Assembly (NCBI GenBank): GCA_011051715.1
Contig: DRKP01000010.1
Coordinates: 1 to 55,479, forward strand
Length of the DNA stretch: 55,479 nt
From: Sedimenticola thiotaurini
Lineage (GTDB): Bacteria; Pseudomonadota; Gammaproteobacteria; Chromatiales; Chromatiaceae
Reading direction: 5' to 3'
The translations under genes were made by a program, and so were the position numbers. The notes under the pieces are model-generated. The model was not told the DNA's origin, did not search any database, and was given only the letters and a program-made list of their open reading frames with translations. Shown here in pieces: positions 20,223-29,843 of this stretch (the first letter of the stretch is position 1; every line of letters starts with the position of its first letter).

Positions 20223-21551
20223 TTGAGTTCAATCCAGCCGCTCCAGTTCCGGGCCGGGCCCGGGGGGCACCTGTCGGGTACCCTGCGGGTGCCGGGCGAC
20301 AAGTCCATCTCCCACCGGTCGATCATGCTGGGTTCCCTGGCCGGGGGAACCACCAGGGTGAGCGGTTTCCTTGAGGGGGCGGATGCCCTCGCCACCCTGG
20401 AGGCCTTTCGCCGCATGGGCGTGGTGATCGAGGGGCCGGACGACGGCAGGGTGGTGATCCACGGCGTCGGGATGGACGGTCTGCGTGCGCCCGACGGGGT
20501 GCTGGACCTGGGCAATTCGGGCACCTCCATGCGCCTGCTGTGCGGCCTGCTGGCGGGGCAGGGGATCGGGGTGACCCTGACCGGGGACGCCTCCCTGCGC
20601 AGCCGTCCCATGCGGCGGGTGACCGATCCCCTGGCCCGGATGGGGGCACGGATCGACACCTCGGAGCAGGGTACCGCCCCGCTGCATATCCGGCCGGTGG
20701 AGGGACTGTACGGCATCGACTACCAGTTGCCGGTGGCCAGCGCCCAGATCAAGTCCGCCCTGCTGCTGGCCGGGCTGTATGCCGATGGTGAGACCTGTGT
20801 CACCGAGCCGGCCCCGACCCGGGACCACACCGAACGGATGCTGCAGGGATTCGGCTACCCCGTGCGCCGGGAGGGGGCGCGCATCTGTGTCACCGGCGGT
20901 GGCCGCCTGACCGCCTGCGAGCTGGACGTGCCGGCGGACATCTCCTCCGCCGCCTTCTTCCTGGTCGGTGCCAGCATCGCCCCCGGTTCCGATCTGACCC
21001 TGCGGCACGTGGGTATCAACCCGACCCGCGACGGGGTGATCACCATCCTGCGCCTGATGGGGGCCGACATCGAGGTGCTGGACCGGCGCGAGGTGGGCGG
21101 CGAGCCGGTGGCGGATCTGCGGGTGCGCTCGGCCCCGTTGCACGGGATCCGGATCCCGGAGGAGCAGGTGCCCCTGGCCATCGACGAGTTTCCCGCCCTG
21201 TTCATCGCCGCCGCCTGCGCCGACGGAGAGACCCTGCTCAGCGGTGCCGAAGAGCTGCGGGTGAAGGAGAGCGACCGTATCCAGGTGATGGCGGACGGTC
21301 TCTCCGCCCTGGGCGTCGACGCGGTGCCGACCCCCGACGGCATGCGCATCCGCGGCGGCGCCATCGGCGGTGGCCGGGTGGACAGCCATGGCGACCACCG
21401 CATCGCCATGGCCTTTGCCATGGCCGCTTTGCGGGCCGGGGACGAGATCCTGATCGACGACTGCGCCAACGTGGACACCTCGTTTCCGGGGTTTGCGGAG
21501 CTGGCCGCGGGCGCCGGCCTGGACCTGACGGTGCGGGAGGTGCAGCGATGA
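20223..21551 (+). CDS. aroA: 3-Phosphoshikimate 1-carboxyvinyltransferase (EPSP synthase)
   Basis: AroA joins PEP to shikimate-3-phosphate. The 442-aa protein has GDKS (25-28), [10 protein letters not shown] (98-107), SAQIK (173-177), RDHTE (200-204), NPTR (266-269) and the C-terminal VKESDRI and [12 protein letters not shown]. All four short motifs used to define class II EPSP synthases are present, and Leu replaces the Pro that follows MR in E. coli. I propose the TTG at 20223 as start: a perfect GGAGG lies five bases upstream, while the GTG at 20199 has none. The stop overlaps cmk by 4 bp. Confidence 0.97.
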   Translation: MSSIQPLQFRAGPGGHLSGTLRVPGDKSISHRSIMLGSLAGGTTRVSGFLEGADALATLEAFRRMGVVIEGPDDGRVVIHGVGMDGLRAPDGVLDLGNSGTSMRLLCGLLAGQGIGVTLTGDASLRSRPMRRVTDPLARMGARIDTSEQGTAPLHIRPVEGLYGIDYQLPVASAQIKSALLLAGLYADGETCVTEPAPTRDHTERMLQGFGYPVRREGARICVTGGGRLTACELDVPADISSAAFFLVGASIAPGSDLTLRHVGINPTRDGVITILRLMGADIEVLDRREVGGEPVADLRVRSAPLHGIRIPEEQVPLAIDEFPALFIAAACADGETLLSGAEELRVKESDRIQVMADGLSALGVDAVPTPDGMRIRGGAIGGGRVDSHGDHRIAMAFAMAALRAGDEILIDDCANVDTSFPGFAELAAGAGLDLTVREVQR

Positions 21552-22216
21552 TCCCCGTGATCACCATCGACGGTCCCAGTGGATCCGGCAAGGGGACCAT
21601 CGCCCGCCTGCTGGCCCGGCGCCTGGGCTGGCGCATCCTGGACAGCGGCGCCCTCTACCGGCTGCTGGGACTGGCGGCGCAACGCCGCGGCATCCCCCTG
21701 GACGACGAGGCGCGGCTGGCGCAGCTGGCGCGCACCATGGAGGTGGCGTTCGACGATGAGCGGGTGCTGCTGGACGGTGATGACGTCAGCCTGGAGATCC
21801 GCACCGAGGAGGCGGGCAACCGCGCCTCGCGGGTGGCGGCCCTGCCGGCGGTGCGGCAGGCGCTGCTGCAGTGGCAGCGGGACTATGCCCGCGCCCCCGG
21901 CCTGGTTGCCGACGGACGCGATATGGGGACGGTGGTGTTTCCCGATGCGCCGCTCAAGATATTTCTCACGGCCAGTGCCGCTGAACGGGCGAAAAGGCGC
22001 TATAACCAGTTGAAAGAAAAAGGGTTGGATGCTAACCTACGCGATCTCATCAAGGAAATCAGTGAGCGCGACGAGCGGGACCGGAACCGGTCCGTGGCAC
22101 CGTTGCGGCCGGCGCCGGATGCGTTGGAGCTGGATTCCACCGGACTCTCCATCGAGCAGGTGATGGACCGGGTCCTGGATGAGGTGCGCAGGATCTGGCC
22201 GGACCAGGGCGTCTGA
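21548..22216 (+). CDS. cmk: Cytidylate kinase
   Basis: Cmk phosphorylates CMP and dCMP. The 222-aa product shows the P-loop [18 protein letters not shown] for nucleotide recognition, [13 protein letters not shown], and the lid region [12 protein letters not shown] with [13 protein letters not shown]. It overlaps aroA by 4 bp (ATGA). The cmk-rpsA-ihfB order is conserved across gammaproteobacteria. A terminator-like hairpin follows 12 bp after the stop. Confidence 0.98.
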   Translation: MIPVITIDGPSGSGKGTIARLLARRLGWRILDSGALYRLLGLAAQRRGIPLDDEARLAQLARTMEVAFDDERVLLDGDDVSLEIRTEEAGNRASRVAALPAVRQALLQWQRDYARAPGLVADGRDMGTVVFPDAPLKIFLTASAAERAKRRYNQLKEKGLDANLRDLIKEISERDERDRNRSVAPLRPAPDALELDSTGLSIEQVMDRVLDEVRRIWPDQGV

Positions 22217-22228
22217 CCAGGAGCGACC

Positions 22229-22253
22229 GCTGGCCGCGAGGCCGGCTTTTTTT
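22229..22253 (+). terminator. Rho-independent terminator after cmk
   Basis: A seven-pair GC-rich stem (GCTGGCC / GGCCGGC, one G-T pair) with a GCGA loop is followed by seven T residues. It would end or attenuate transcription from the amino-acid operon before rpsA. Confidence 0.8.
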
Positions 22254-22259
22254 ACCGGA

Positions 22260-22338
22260 GACCCGTGCGCGGGTCATTGTCTTCAACCATAGCGACAGGC
22301 CCACCCCCGCGGGCGGGCGGAGGATCGGCACAGCCGAT
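22260..22338 (+). promoter_or_regulatory. Structured rpsA leader with three hairpins
   Basis: Three successive stem-loops can form between the cmk terminator and rpsA: GACCCG-TGCG-CGGGTC (22260-22275), GCCCACCC-CCGC-GGGCGGGC (22299-22318) and ATCGGC-ACA-GCCGAT (22324-22338). In E. coli the rpsA leader also folds into three hairpins that replace a strong Shine-Dalgarno and mediate autorepression by S1. The likeness is structural; I have not folded it computationally. Confidence 0.55.
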
Positions 22339-22354
22339 TCAGGACTCTATTCCC

Positions 22355-24049
<1,695 letters not shown>

Positions 24050-24089
24050 GGCGGCGGTAACCCGGACCACTGCGTCCTAACGTGAAGCA

Positions 24090-24113
24090 GGCCGGGGCCC
24101 GCGGGCCCCGGCC
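24090..24113. terminator. Perfect 24-bp GC palindrome between rpsA and ihfB
   Basis: The 24 bases are a perfect palindrome, giving an 11-pair GC stem, 40 bp after the rpsA stop and 22 bp before the ihfB start. There is no U-run, so it may act as an RNA stabiliser or attenuator rather than a classic terminator. Confidence 0.55.
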
Positions 24114-24135
24114 CCATCAGGGGAAGAGCACAAGA

Positions 24136-24435
24136 ATGACTAAATCGGAACTGATTGACGTCATCGCAAAAGAACAAAGCCACCTTGCCTATCGGGACGT
24201 GGAGCTGGCGGTGAAGTGCATGCTGGAACAGATGAGTCAGGCGCTGGCCTCGGGGGAGCGGATCGAGATCCGGGGGTTCGGCAGTTTTTCCCTGCACTAC
24301 CGGCCGCCGCGCCAGGGGCGTAATCCCAAGACCGGCAAGTCGGTGACCCTGTCCGGCAAGTATGTCCCCCATTTCAAGCCGGGCAAGGATCTGCGGGAGC
24401 GGGTCAATGCCTCCTGGCAGAAGAGTCAGCAGTGA
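24136..24435 (+). CDS. ihfB: Integration host factor subunit beta
   Basis: The 99-aa protein is the beta subunit of IHF, a sequence-specific DNA-bending protein. It begins [11 protein letters not shown] and contains the conserved [29 protein letters not shown], where the proline-tipped arm (RNPKTG) intercalates into the minor groove, followed by [22 protein letters not shown] lies upstream of ATG 24136. It follows rpsA as in most gammaproteobacteria. Confidence 0.98.
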   Translation: MTKSELIDVIAKEQSHLAYRDVELAVKCMLEQMSQALASGERIEIRGFGSFSLHYRPPRQGRNPKTGKSVTLSGKYVPHFKPGKDLRERVNASWQKSQQ

Positions 24436-24477
24436 AACGGCCGCAAGGCCTGTTGTGGTAATCCGGTGACGGGCACC

Positions 24478-24497
24478 CCGGATCGGTTCCGATCCGG
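24478..24497. terminator. Inverted repeat downstream of ihfB
   Basis: Nine-base arms (CCGGATCGG / CCGATCCGG) separated by TT, 42 bp after the ihfB stop. No T tract follows; a possible rho-dependent or RNA 3'-end structure. Confidence 0.45.
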
Positions 24498-24620
24498 AAA
24501 CAGCGGGTTTCGATCTTTCCGGCCAGGCGCTGGGTGGATCGATTCGCGAACAGGACTCCAGCGCAACCCATCGGAGGGAAGGGCCCTCCACCTCCCTGTG
24601 GAACGGGCGCGTCTGCCCCG

Positions 24621-24797
24621 TCAGTTGGCGGCGACCGCCATGGCCAGCAGATAGGCGAAGGTGACGGTGGCGGCGGAAAGGGCGTAGTAGAAGAAACCGT
24701 GCGAACGGCGCCGGTTGCGGGTCACGCGGTAACGCATGATCTCCGGAATCGGGTCGTCGGCCAGGTCCTGCATGATGTAGTTGCACTGGTGGTTCAT
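24621..24797 (-). CDS. Small single-pass membrane protein (58 aa)
   Basis: I do not recognise a family. The protein has a charged, Arg-rich N-terminal part (MRYRVTRNRRRSH at 21-33) and one membrane segment at about 35-56 (FFYYALSAATVTFAYLLAMAVA), so by the positive-inside rule the N-terminus should be cytosolic. A strong AAGGAG seven bases before the ATG at 24797 argues it is a real gene. It lies convergent to ihfB. Upstream there is a 22-bp perfect palindrome (24826-24847) that could be an operator. Confidence 0.7.
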   Translation of the reverse strand: MNHQCNYIMQDLADDPIPEIMRYRVTRNRRRSHGFFYYALSAATVTFAYLLAMAVAAN

Positions 24798-24825
24798 TTC
24801 GATTCTCCTTGTTGTCCGGGTCTGC

Positions 24826-24847
24826 CGGATGATCGATCGATCATCCG
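24826..24847. promoter_or_regulatory. 22-bp perfect palindrome, candidate operator
   Basis: A perfect 22-bp palindrome centred on GATCGATCGATC lies 29 bp upstream of the small membrane protein start. Its placement just upstream of the gene suggests an operator for a dimeric regulator; no regulator gene is adjacent. Confidence 0.45.
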
Positions 24848-24877
24848 TGCGGGATGAGAGGGGCGACTGCACCGGTA

Positions 24878-24918
24878 TTCGTTCTCTCTGGGTTCTACTC
24901 TAGCAGGGAGAGAACGAA
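24878..24918. repeat. Inverted repeat with 11-bp perfect arms
   Basis: TTCGTTCTCTC and its exact complement GAGAGAACGAA are separated by 19 bp, in the divergent region between the small membrane protein and the next plus-strand gene. Could be a regulatory dyad or RNA hairpin; nothing else is seen in 24798-25035. Confidence 0.5.
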
Positions 24919-25035
24919 AAGAGAACCCCTGCCGTTCGATGGATTGCTGCAGGGAGGGCCGGGGGACGGGGCGCCGGAACCGGGGGAATCCGGGACCGGA
25001 GGCCGACGACGAGCAGCGGAGGGGAGCAGGTGCCG

Positions 25036-25254
25036 GTGACGGAACAGGATCGGATGGTGGATCGGCAGAGCCTGGAGTGGTGCGTCGAGGTGATCTGCAA
25101 CAAGGGATGCAGGGCCGTGCGCGAGGACATGGTGACGCTGGAGCAGGGGGGAGACGTGAGCGGCCTGGAGCCCCTGTCCGACGACCAGCGGCAGGCGGTG
25201 CTGGCCGAGCTGCGCGCCATCATGGCGGTCTATGGGGATAGCTGCCGGTTGTAG
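25036..25254 (+). CDS. Small conserved-looking hypothetical protein (72 aa)
   Basis: A 72-aa acidic protein, MTEQDRMVDRQSLEWCVEV..., with cysteines in WCVEVICNKGC and a C-terminal helix DDQRQAVLAELRAIMAVYG. It lacks membrane segments. I have a general impression of similar short proteins in other gammaproteobacteria but cannot name a family or function. Starts at GTG 25036, nine bases after GGGGAG; a GTG at 25030 is an alternative with the Shine-Dalgarno too close. It is 62 bp before the SET-domain gene on the same strand, perhaps co-transcribed. Confidence 0.65.
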   Translation: MTEQDRMVDRQSLEWCVEVICNKGCRAVREDMVTLEQGGDVSGLEPLSDDQRQAVLAELRAIMAVYGDSCRL

Positions 25255-25316
25255 GGCGGGATACCGCCCCACCGGCACCGGAACGACCTGTCCACGGGTT
25301 CCAGGGGAACACGATC

Positions 25317-25655
25317 ATGGCATTGACGAGAAAGATCCGTAACCGGGAATTGAGAGACACCGTCTACTCCGCTCCGTCACCGATCCACGGCACCGGGCTG
25401 TTCGCCCGCCGCCGTATCGGCAAGGGCGAGTACATCGGCACCTACCACGGACCGGAGGCGAAGCGCAACGGCACCTATGTGCTGTGGGTGTACGATCCGG
25501 ACGACGAGTCCGACATCGTCGGTCGCAGTGGACGCAACCTGCTGCGCTACCTCAACCATGCCAGGCCGGGCAACGCCGAGTTCGACGGCTTCGATCTCTA
25601 CGCCTGCCGCACCATTCGCAAGGACGAGGAGATCACCTTCGACTACGAGGGGTGA
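25317..25655 (+). CDS. SET-domain protein (putative lysine methyltransferase)
   Basis: A stand-alone SET domain of 112 aa, the fold that transfers methyl from SAM to lysine side chains, commonest in eukaryotes. Seen motifs: HGTGLFARRRIGKGEYIG (SAM site), RYLNHARPGNAEF (the RxxNHS-like pseudoknot segment, with A in place of S) and the terminal EEITFDYEG that carries the catalytic tyrosine. No pre- or post-SET zinc cysteines. The substrate is unknown. ATG 25317 is preceded by AGGGGAA. The last 23 bp overlap the 3' end of the convergent peptidase gene. Confidence 0.88.
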   Translation: MALTRKIRNRELRDTVYSAPSPIHGTGLFARRRIGKGEYIGTYHGPEAKRNGTYVLWVYDPDDESDIVGRSGRNLLRYLNHARPGNAEFDGFDLYACRTIRKDEEITFDYEG

Positions 25656-27771
25656 CCGCGGTCCCCGCCTCTTTCTCCGCGGGGACCAGCGGCCGGTGAT
25701 CGGGGATCTCCAGTGGCGGCAGGTCGTCTCCCCCGGTCAGGGTGACGACGAGGGGTGATCCGGTGGTCCGCCACTGCCCCTTCACCCGGTTGGCCGCCTC
25801 GTCGCCCTGGAACAGCAGGTAGCTGTACTTGTTGTAGTGGGGCAGCTTGCGGGCCAGGCGCCGGATCGCGGCGGGGGAGGATGCCTCGAGATAGCCCAGC
25901 ACCCGGGGCCCGTCGCGGCCGGTGACGGCGAGGCTGCTGCCGGCGCGTTCGAAGGCGGCGCCACCGATGCGCACCCATCCATGCTCCAGCATCAGGTCCG
26001 GTGGAAACACCTCCCGCCACAGGCGATCGGAGAAGCGATTCTCCCGTCCCAGGATCCAGACACCACCATCCGGCAGTCGCTCCAGCGCGTCGTCGCGCAC
26101 CAGGCGCAGGCCCGGGTAGCGCCTGCCCCACTGCTGCGCCAGCTCCCTCCACGCCTGGACTGTCTCGTCTGCCGCCCGGGCCGGAAGCACCAGGGTCAGA
26201 CGATCGCTGCCGAACAGCTGGCCCAGGGAGCTGGGGACCTCACCCGGCGCCAGCCGGCGGAACAGGTCGAACAGTGGGTCCACCGCAAGCCGCAGTGGCC
26301 GCGATCCGAACCGGAACTCGAAGTCCTGTTCCCGTCCGGTCATCCGCACCCACCGCAGATGTGCCGGCTGTTCCCCCTCGACCTGGACGTAGAGCGGGAC
26401 CCGCAGTGGGAAGGGGGGATCCCGCTGGATCTGGCGCAGGCTGCCGCCGAGGCGGTAGCCATCCCCCTCCCGCGCGACCTTCAGACCCTCCACCGCCAGC
26501 GCCGGGGCGCCGGTGCGGGTGGTCCAGGTATCGAACTCCCCGTCGAGGTCCTCCCCGGAGACGGCCTCGAACGCCCGCTTCAGATCGTCGAAGCCGGCGA
26601 TGCGGAACCGGTTGTCGGCATAGAAGCGGCGCAGTCCGCGGACGAAGCGGTCGTCCCCGAGTCGCAGGCGCAGCATGTGCAGGAACATCAGCATGCGGCC
26701 GTAACCCACCGCCTGGCTCACCTCGCCGTGGTTGCCGCGAAAGTCGGTGAGGGGAAAGTCCCGCTCCTCCTTCACATAACTGGCGTAGCGCTGCAGGGTG
26801 TCCCGGCGATAGGCGGCCCCCCGGCCCAGCTGCTCCTGGAACAGGTGGTCCGACAGGTAGGTGGTCAGCCCCTCGCTCCAGTTGCCGCCCCCATAGTCGA
26901 CGTAGACGCCGTTGCCCCACCAGTTGTGCAGGATCTCATGGGGGTAGGAGGAGCGCAGGATGAAGGGGAGGCGGATCACCCGGGGGCCGAGCAGGGTGAA
27001 GGAGGGCATGCCGTAGCCGCTCTCCCAGAAGTTCTCCACCAGGGCGAACTTGGTATAGGGGTAGGGGCCGATGAGGCGGTCGTAGAGCGCCAGGTAGTCG
27101 TCGGTGGCCCGCAGATAACGCCGGGCGAGGGCATCGTCGGGCCGGTGCAGGTAGATCTGGGCCAGTACCCGTGGCGTGCGCTGCTGGAACAGCCGGTAGG
27201 GGCCGGCCACCAGATAGATGTCGTCCTGGGGGTGGTCGATATGCCAGGAGCCGTCGTCGCCGGGCCTGCCCTGGCTGACGGCGCGCCACCCCGGTGGCAG
27301 CCGCACGCGCAGGGAGAAGCGCAGGAAGCGTCCCCCGATCGAGGGAAACCAGAGGCTGGAGGCGGCCAGGAATACCCCCCTGCTGCCGATGGTCCCCGCT
27401 GTTCCCGCCCGGCGTCCCGTTCCCCGGGTGGGGTGATGGATGACACCGCCGTAGCGCAGCGTGAAGGAGTGCTGTGGCTGCCGGAAGCGGATGCGCCAGC
27501 GCTCGGCCGGCACCGGGGTGCCACCGGCCCTGCCGAGGGATTCCAGGCGGGCCTCTTTCCCCTGTTCCAGTGCCGGTTCGAGGCCGGCGTGGAGCGTGAA
27601 GAGCACCTCGACCACCGCAGCCGGCAGGGTGACGCGGTCGCGGACCGACAGCCGGTGCCGGTCCGGTTCCAGGGTCACCTCGAGCGCGTGTCCCACCACC
27701 GGCCGGCTCGCCGAGGCCCCGGCCAGAGCCGGTAGGAGCAGCAACAGCAGACTGATAAGATTGGCCTTCAT
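25633..27771 (-). CDS. Exported M1-like zinc metallopeptidase
   Basis: The 712-aa protein starts with a signal peptide (MKANLISLLLLLLPALAGASA) and has the zinc site HEILHNWWGN at 278-287 with a downstream glutamate in NWSEGL at E300. The gap between the second His and this Glu is 17 residues, against 18 in classical M1 aminopeptidases, so it is an M1-like relative. No GxMEN exopeptidase motif is obvious, though ENFWESGYGMPSF resembles it. The C-terminal third (about 520-712) is an additional domain of unknown role. It diverges from the ChaN-PDZ lipoprotein across 51 bp. Likely periplasmic. An apparent longer ORF upstream is a shadow. Confidence 0.85.
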   Translation of the reverse strand: MKANLISLLLLLLPALAGASASRPVVGHALEVTLEPDRHRLSVRDRVTLPAAVVEVLFTLHAGLEPALEQGKEARLESLGRAGGTPVPAERWRIRFRQPQHSFTLRYGGVIHHPTRGTGRRAGTAGTIGSRGVFLAASSLWFPSIGGRFLRFSLRVRLPPGWRAVSQGRPGDDGSWHIDHPQDDIYLVAGPYRLFQQRTPRVLAQIYLHRPDDALARRYLRATDDYLALYDRLIGPYPYTKFALVENFWESGYGMPSFTLLGPRVIRLPFILRSSYPHEILHNWWGNGVYVDYGGGNWSEGLTTYLSDHLFQEQLGRGAAYRRDTLQRYASYVKEERDFPLTDFRGNHGEVSQAVGYGRMLMFLHMLRLRLGDDRFVRGLRRFYADNRFRIAGFDDLKRAFEAVSGEDLDGEFDTWTTRTGAPALAVEGLKVAREGDGYRLGGSLRQIQRDPPFPLRVPLYVQVEGEQPAHLRWVRMTGREQDFEFRFGSRPLRLAVDPLFDLFRRLAPGEVPSSLGQLFGSDRLTLVLPARAADETVQAWRELAQQWGRRYPGLRLVRDDALERLPDGGVWILGRENRFSDRLWREVFPPDLMLEHGWVRIGGAAFERAGSSLAVTGRDGPRVLGYLEASSPAAIRRLARKLPHYNKYSYLLFQGDEAANRVKGQWRTTGSPLVVTLTGGDDLPPLEIPDHRPLVPAEKEAGTAVTPRSRR

Positions 27772-27822
27772 CAGGCCCGGAATGTAACACAGGCGGCCAG
27801 TGGCGGCAGGGAGTGAAGTGAC

Positions 27823-28968
27823 ATGGCGAAGCGTTTTTTTTGGTTGCTGTTGCTGCTGCCGCTCGCCCTTGCCGGCTGCCACGAGGCGGAGCTGCGGCGG
27901 GCGGGGGAGGATACCGCAGCGCCGCTCCGGGTGGATGCCGCCACGCCGGAGCGGCAGCGCAGGCTGCTGGACGAGGTGATCCCGCGACTGGCGCGGAAAC
28001 GGGTCGTATACGTCGGCGAGACCCACAGCAACTATGGCCACCACCTGCTGCAGCTGGAGATCATCCGGGGGCTCTACCGGCTCCGGCCCGGCATGGCCAT
28101 CGGTCTGGAGTTCTTCCAGCAGCCGTTCCAGCAGGTGCTCGACGCCTACATCGGTGGCGAGATCACGGAACGGGAGATGCTGGCGCGGGCCGAATGGTAC
28201 GACCGCTGGATCTACGACTACCGGCTGTACCGCCCCATCCTCCGCTTCGCCCGGGAGAAGGGCATCCCGGTGGTGGCCCTCAATGTGCCGATGGAGATCA
28301 TCGGGCAGGTCTCGCGCAAGGGGATCGGTGGCCTGAGCGAGGATGAGCGGGCGGCACTGCCCACCACCATCGACACCAGCGATGCGCGCTACCGGGAACG
28401 GCTGCGGCGGGTGTTCGAGCAGCACCAGCGGCGCGGTGGCGGCCGCTCTTTCGACCGCTTCATGGACGTGCAGCTGAGCTGGGACGAGGGCATGGCGGAG
28501 CAGATCGCCGACTATCTGAAGCGGCACCCGGAGCGGTACATGGTGGTGCTGGCCGGCTCCGGCCACCTGATGTACGGCTCCGGCATTCCCAGCCGGGTAC
28601 GGCGCCGGTTGCCACTGGAGGACGCCATCGTGCTGCCGGGGGACGATCTGAAGATCGAACCCGGGATCTCGGATCTGGTGGTGGTGCCGGTGCCGGCGCG
28701 GCTGCCACCGGCGGGCCTGATGGGGGTGATGATCGGCAACCACGGCGACGGGGTGATGATCCAGGGGGTGGCGCCGGGGAGCGCGGCGGCATCCGCCGGG
28801 CTGCGCACGGGGGACATGATCCTGTCCATCGACGGGACACCGGTGAAGAGCACCTCGGATGTCAAGATCGGCATGCTGGACCGCCGTCCCGGGGAACGGC
28901 TGCCGCTGCGAATCCGGCGTGACGGGCGGACCCTGGAGCTGGAACTGCGGCTGGATGCCGCCGAGTGA
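27823..28968 (+). CDS. ChaN-like lipoprotein with C-terminal PDZ domain
   Basis: A 381-aa lipoprotein: lipobox LALAGC with C19 as the lipidated residue. Residues about 45-270 match the ChaN/DUF399 fold, including YVGETHSNYGHHLLQLEII and GLEFFQQPFQ; Campylobacter ChaN binds heme and is linked to iron uptake. Residues about 295-375 form a PDZ domain (GVMIGNHGDGVMIQGVAPGSAAASAGLRTGDMILSIDGTPV). The combination suggests a membrane-tethered scaffold or protease adaptor. It shares a divergent promoter region with the M1-like peptidase, hinting at a joint periplasmic role. Its ligand here is unknown. Confidence 0.87.
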   Translation: MAKRFFWLLLLLPLALAGCHEAELRRAGEDTAAPLRVDAATPERQRRLLDEVIPRLARKRVVYVGETHSNYGHHLLQLEIIRGLYRLRPGMAIGLEFFQQPFQQVLDAYIGGEITEREMLARAEWYDRWIYDYRLYRPILRFAREKGIPVVALNVPMEIIGQVSRKGIGGLSEDERAALPTTIDTSDARYRERLRRVFEQHQRRGGGRSFDRFMDVQLSWDEGMAEQIADYLKRHPERYMVVLAGSGHLMYGSGIPSRVRRRLPLEDAIVLPGDDLKIEPGISDLVVVPVPARLPPAGLMGVMIGNHGDGVMIQGVAPGSAAASAGLRTGDMILSIDGTPVKSTSDVKIGMLDRRPGERLPLRIRRDGRTLELELRLDAAE

Positions 28969-28983
28969 CCCGGGCCGGGGGGG

Positions 28984-29835
28984 CTAGACCTCCAGCATCG
29001 ACTGGCGGTAGCGGCCCACCAGCGGGTGTTCGTTGCCGAGGATGCGGAAGATGGCGAGCAGACCCTGGCGGCCGGCACCGTCGCCGAAGCGGCGGTCGCG
29101 GCGCATCACCTCCAGCAGCTGTTCCATGGCGCCGGCGTAGTCGTCGGCGATCAGCAGCAGGGCGGCCAGTTGCTGGCGTGCCTCCAGATCGTCGGGGTCG
29201 GCATCGATCCGCTGCCGCAACACCGGCTGTTCCGGCGCCTCTGCGGCCAGCCGCAGAAACCGCAGGTGGGCCAGCAGGGTGGCGATCTCGCCCTGGTTGC
29301 GGATCTCCCCGGGCAGGGCGGTCAGGATCCTCCACGCCTCGTCCAGCCGTCCGTCACCGATCAGCAGCTTGCCGATGGTGGCGGGGACACGCAGGTTGGC
29401 GGGGTCGTCCATTGCGATCTGCACCAGCCGGGTGAGGGCGCCGTCCCGGTCGCCACGACGCCACTGCTGCACCGCCTGGGCCAGCAGGGTGTCCGAGGCC
29501 CGCGGTGTGTGCCGCTCCAGCAGGCGCCGCAGTTCCGCCTCCGGCTGGTAGCCGTGGACCCTCTCCACCACCTCGCCGTTACGGAACAGCATCAGCAGGG
29601 GCAGGCTGGTCACACCCTGGTCGCGGGCCAGGGTCTTCTCCTGCTCCGCGTCGATGTTGATCAGCAGGAAGCGGCCCCCGAACTCGTTGCTCAGCTTCTC
29701 CAGAAGGGGATAGAGACGCAGCGAGGGTCCGGCCCTGGGCGACCACCAGTTGACCAGCACCGTGCCGCGCCGGGAGTTGTCCAGCACCAGCTGCTCGAAG
29801 CTGGCGGCGGTGGCGTCGAAGATATAGTCGTTCAA
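28984..29835 (-). CDS. cnoX: CnoX/YbbN-like thioredoxin-TPR co-chaperone lacking cysteines
   Basis: The 283-aa protein has the same length and layout as E. coli CnoX (YbbN, 284 aa): an N-terminal thioredoxin fold (1-110) and a C-terminal TPR-like helical region ending NEHPLVGRYRQSML. E. coli CnoX protects proteins from hypochlorous acid and hands them to GroEL and DnaK. In this copy the active-site stretch is WWSPRAGPS, and I find no cysteine anywhere in the protein, so redox chemistry is excluded. The likely start is a TTG at 29835, eight bases after the stop of the upstream membrane gene; no ATG or GTG fits. Confidence 0.85.
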   Translation of the reverse strand: MNDYIFDATAASFEQLVLDNSRRGTVLVNWWSPRAGPSLRLYPLLEKLSNEFGGRFLLINIDAEQEKTLARDQGVTSLPLLMLFRNGEVVERVHGYQPEAELRRLLERHTPRASDTLLAQAVQQWRRGDRDGALTRLVQIAMDDPANLRVPATIGKLLIGDGRLDEAWRILTALPGEIRNQGEIATLLAHLRFLRLAAEAPEQPVLRQRIDADPDDLEARQQLAALLLIADDYAGAMEQLLEVMRRDRRFGDGAGRQGLLAIFRILGNEHPLVGRYRQSMLEV

Positions 29836-29843
29836 GTGACCGG

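Noticed and set aside
27772-28743. N-terminal extension of the M1-like peptidase frame
   Set aside because: It is antisense to the ChaN-PDZ gene; the signal peptide at 27771 marks the true start.
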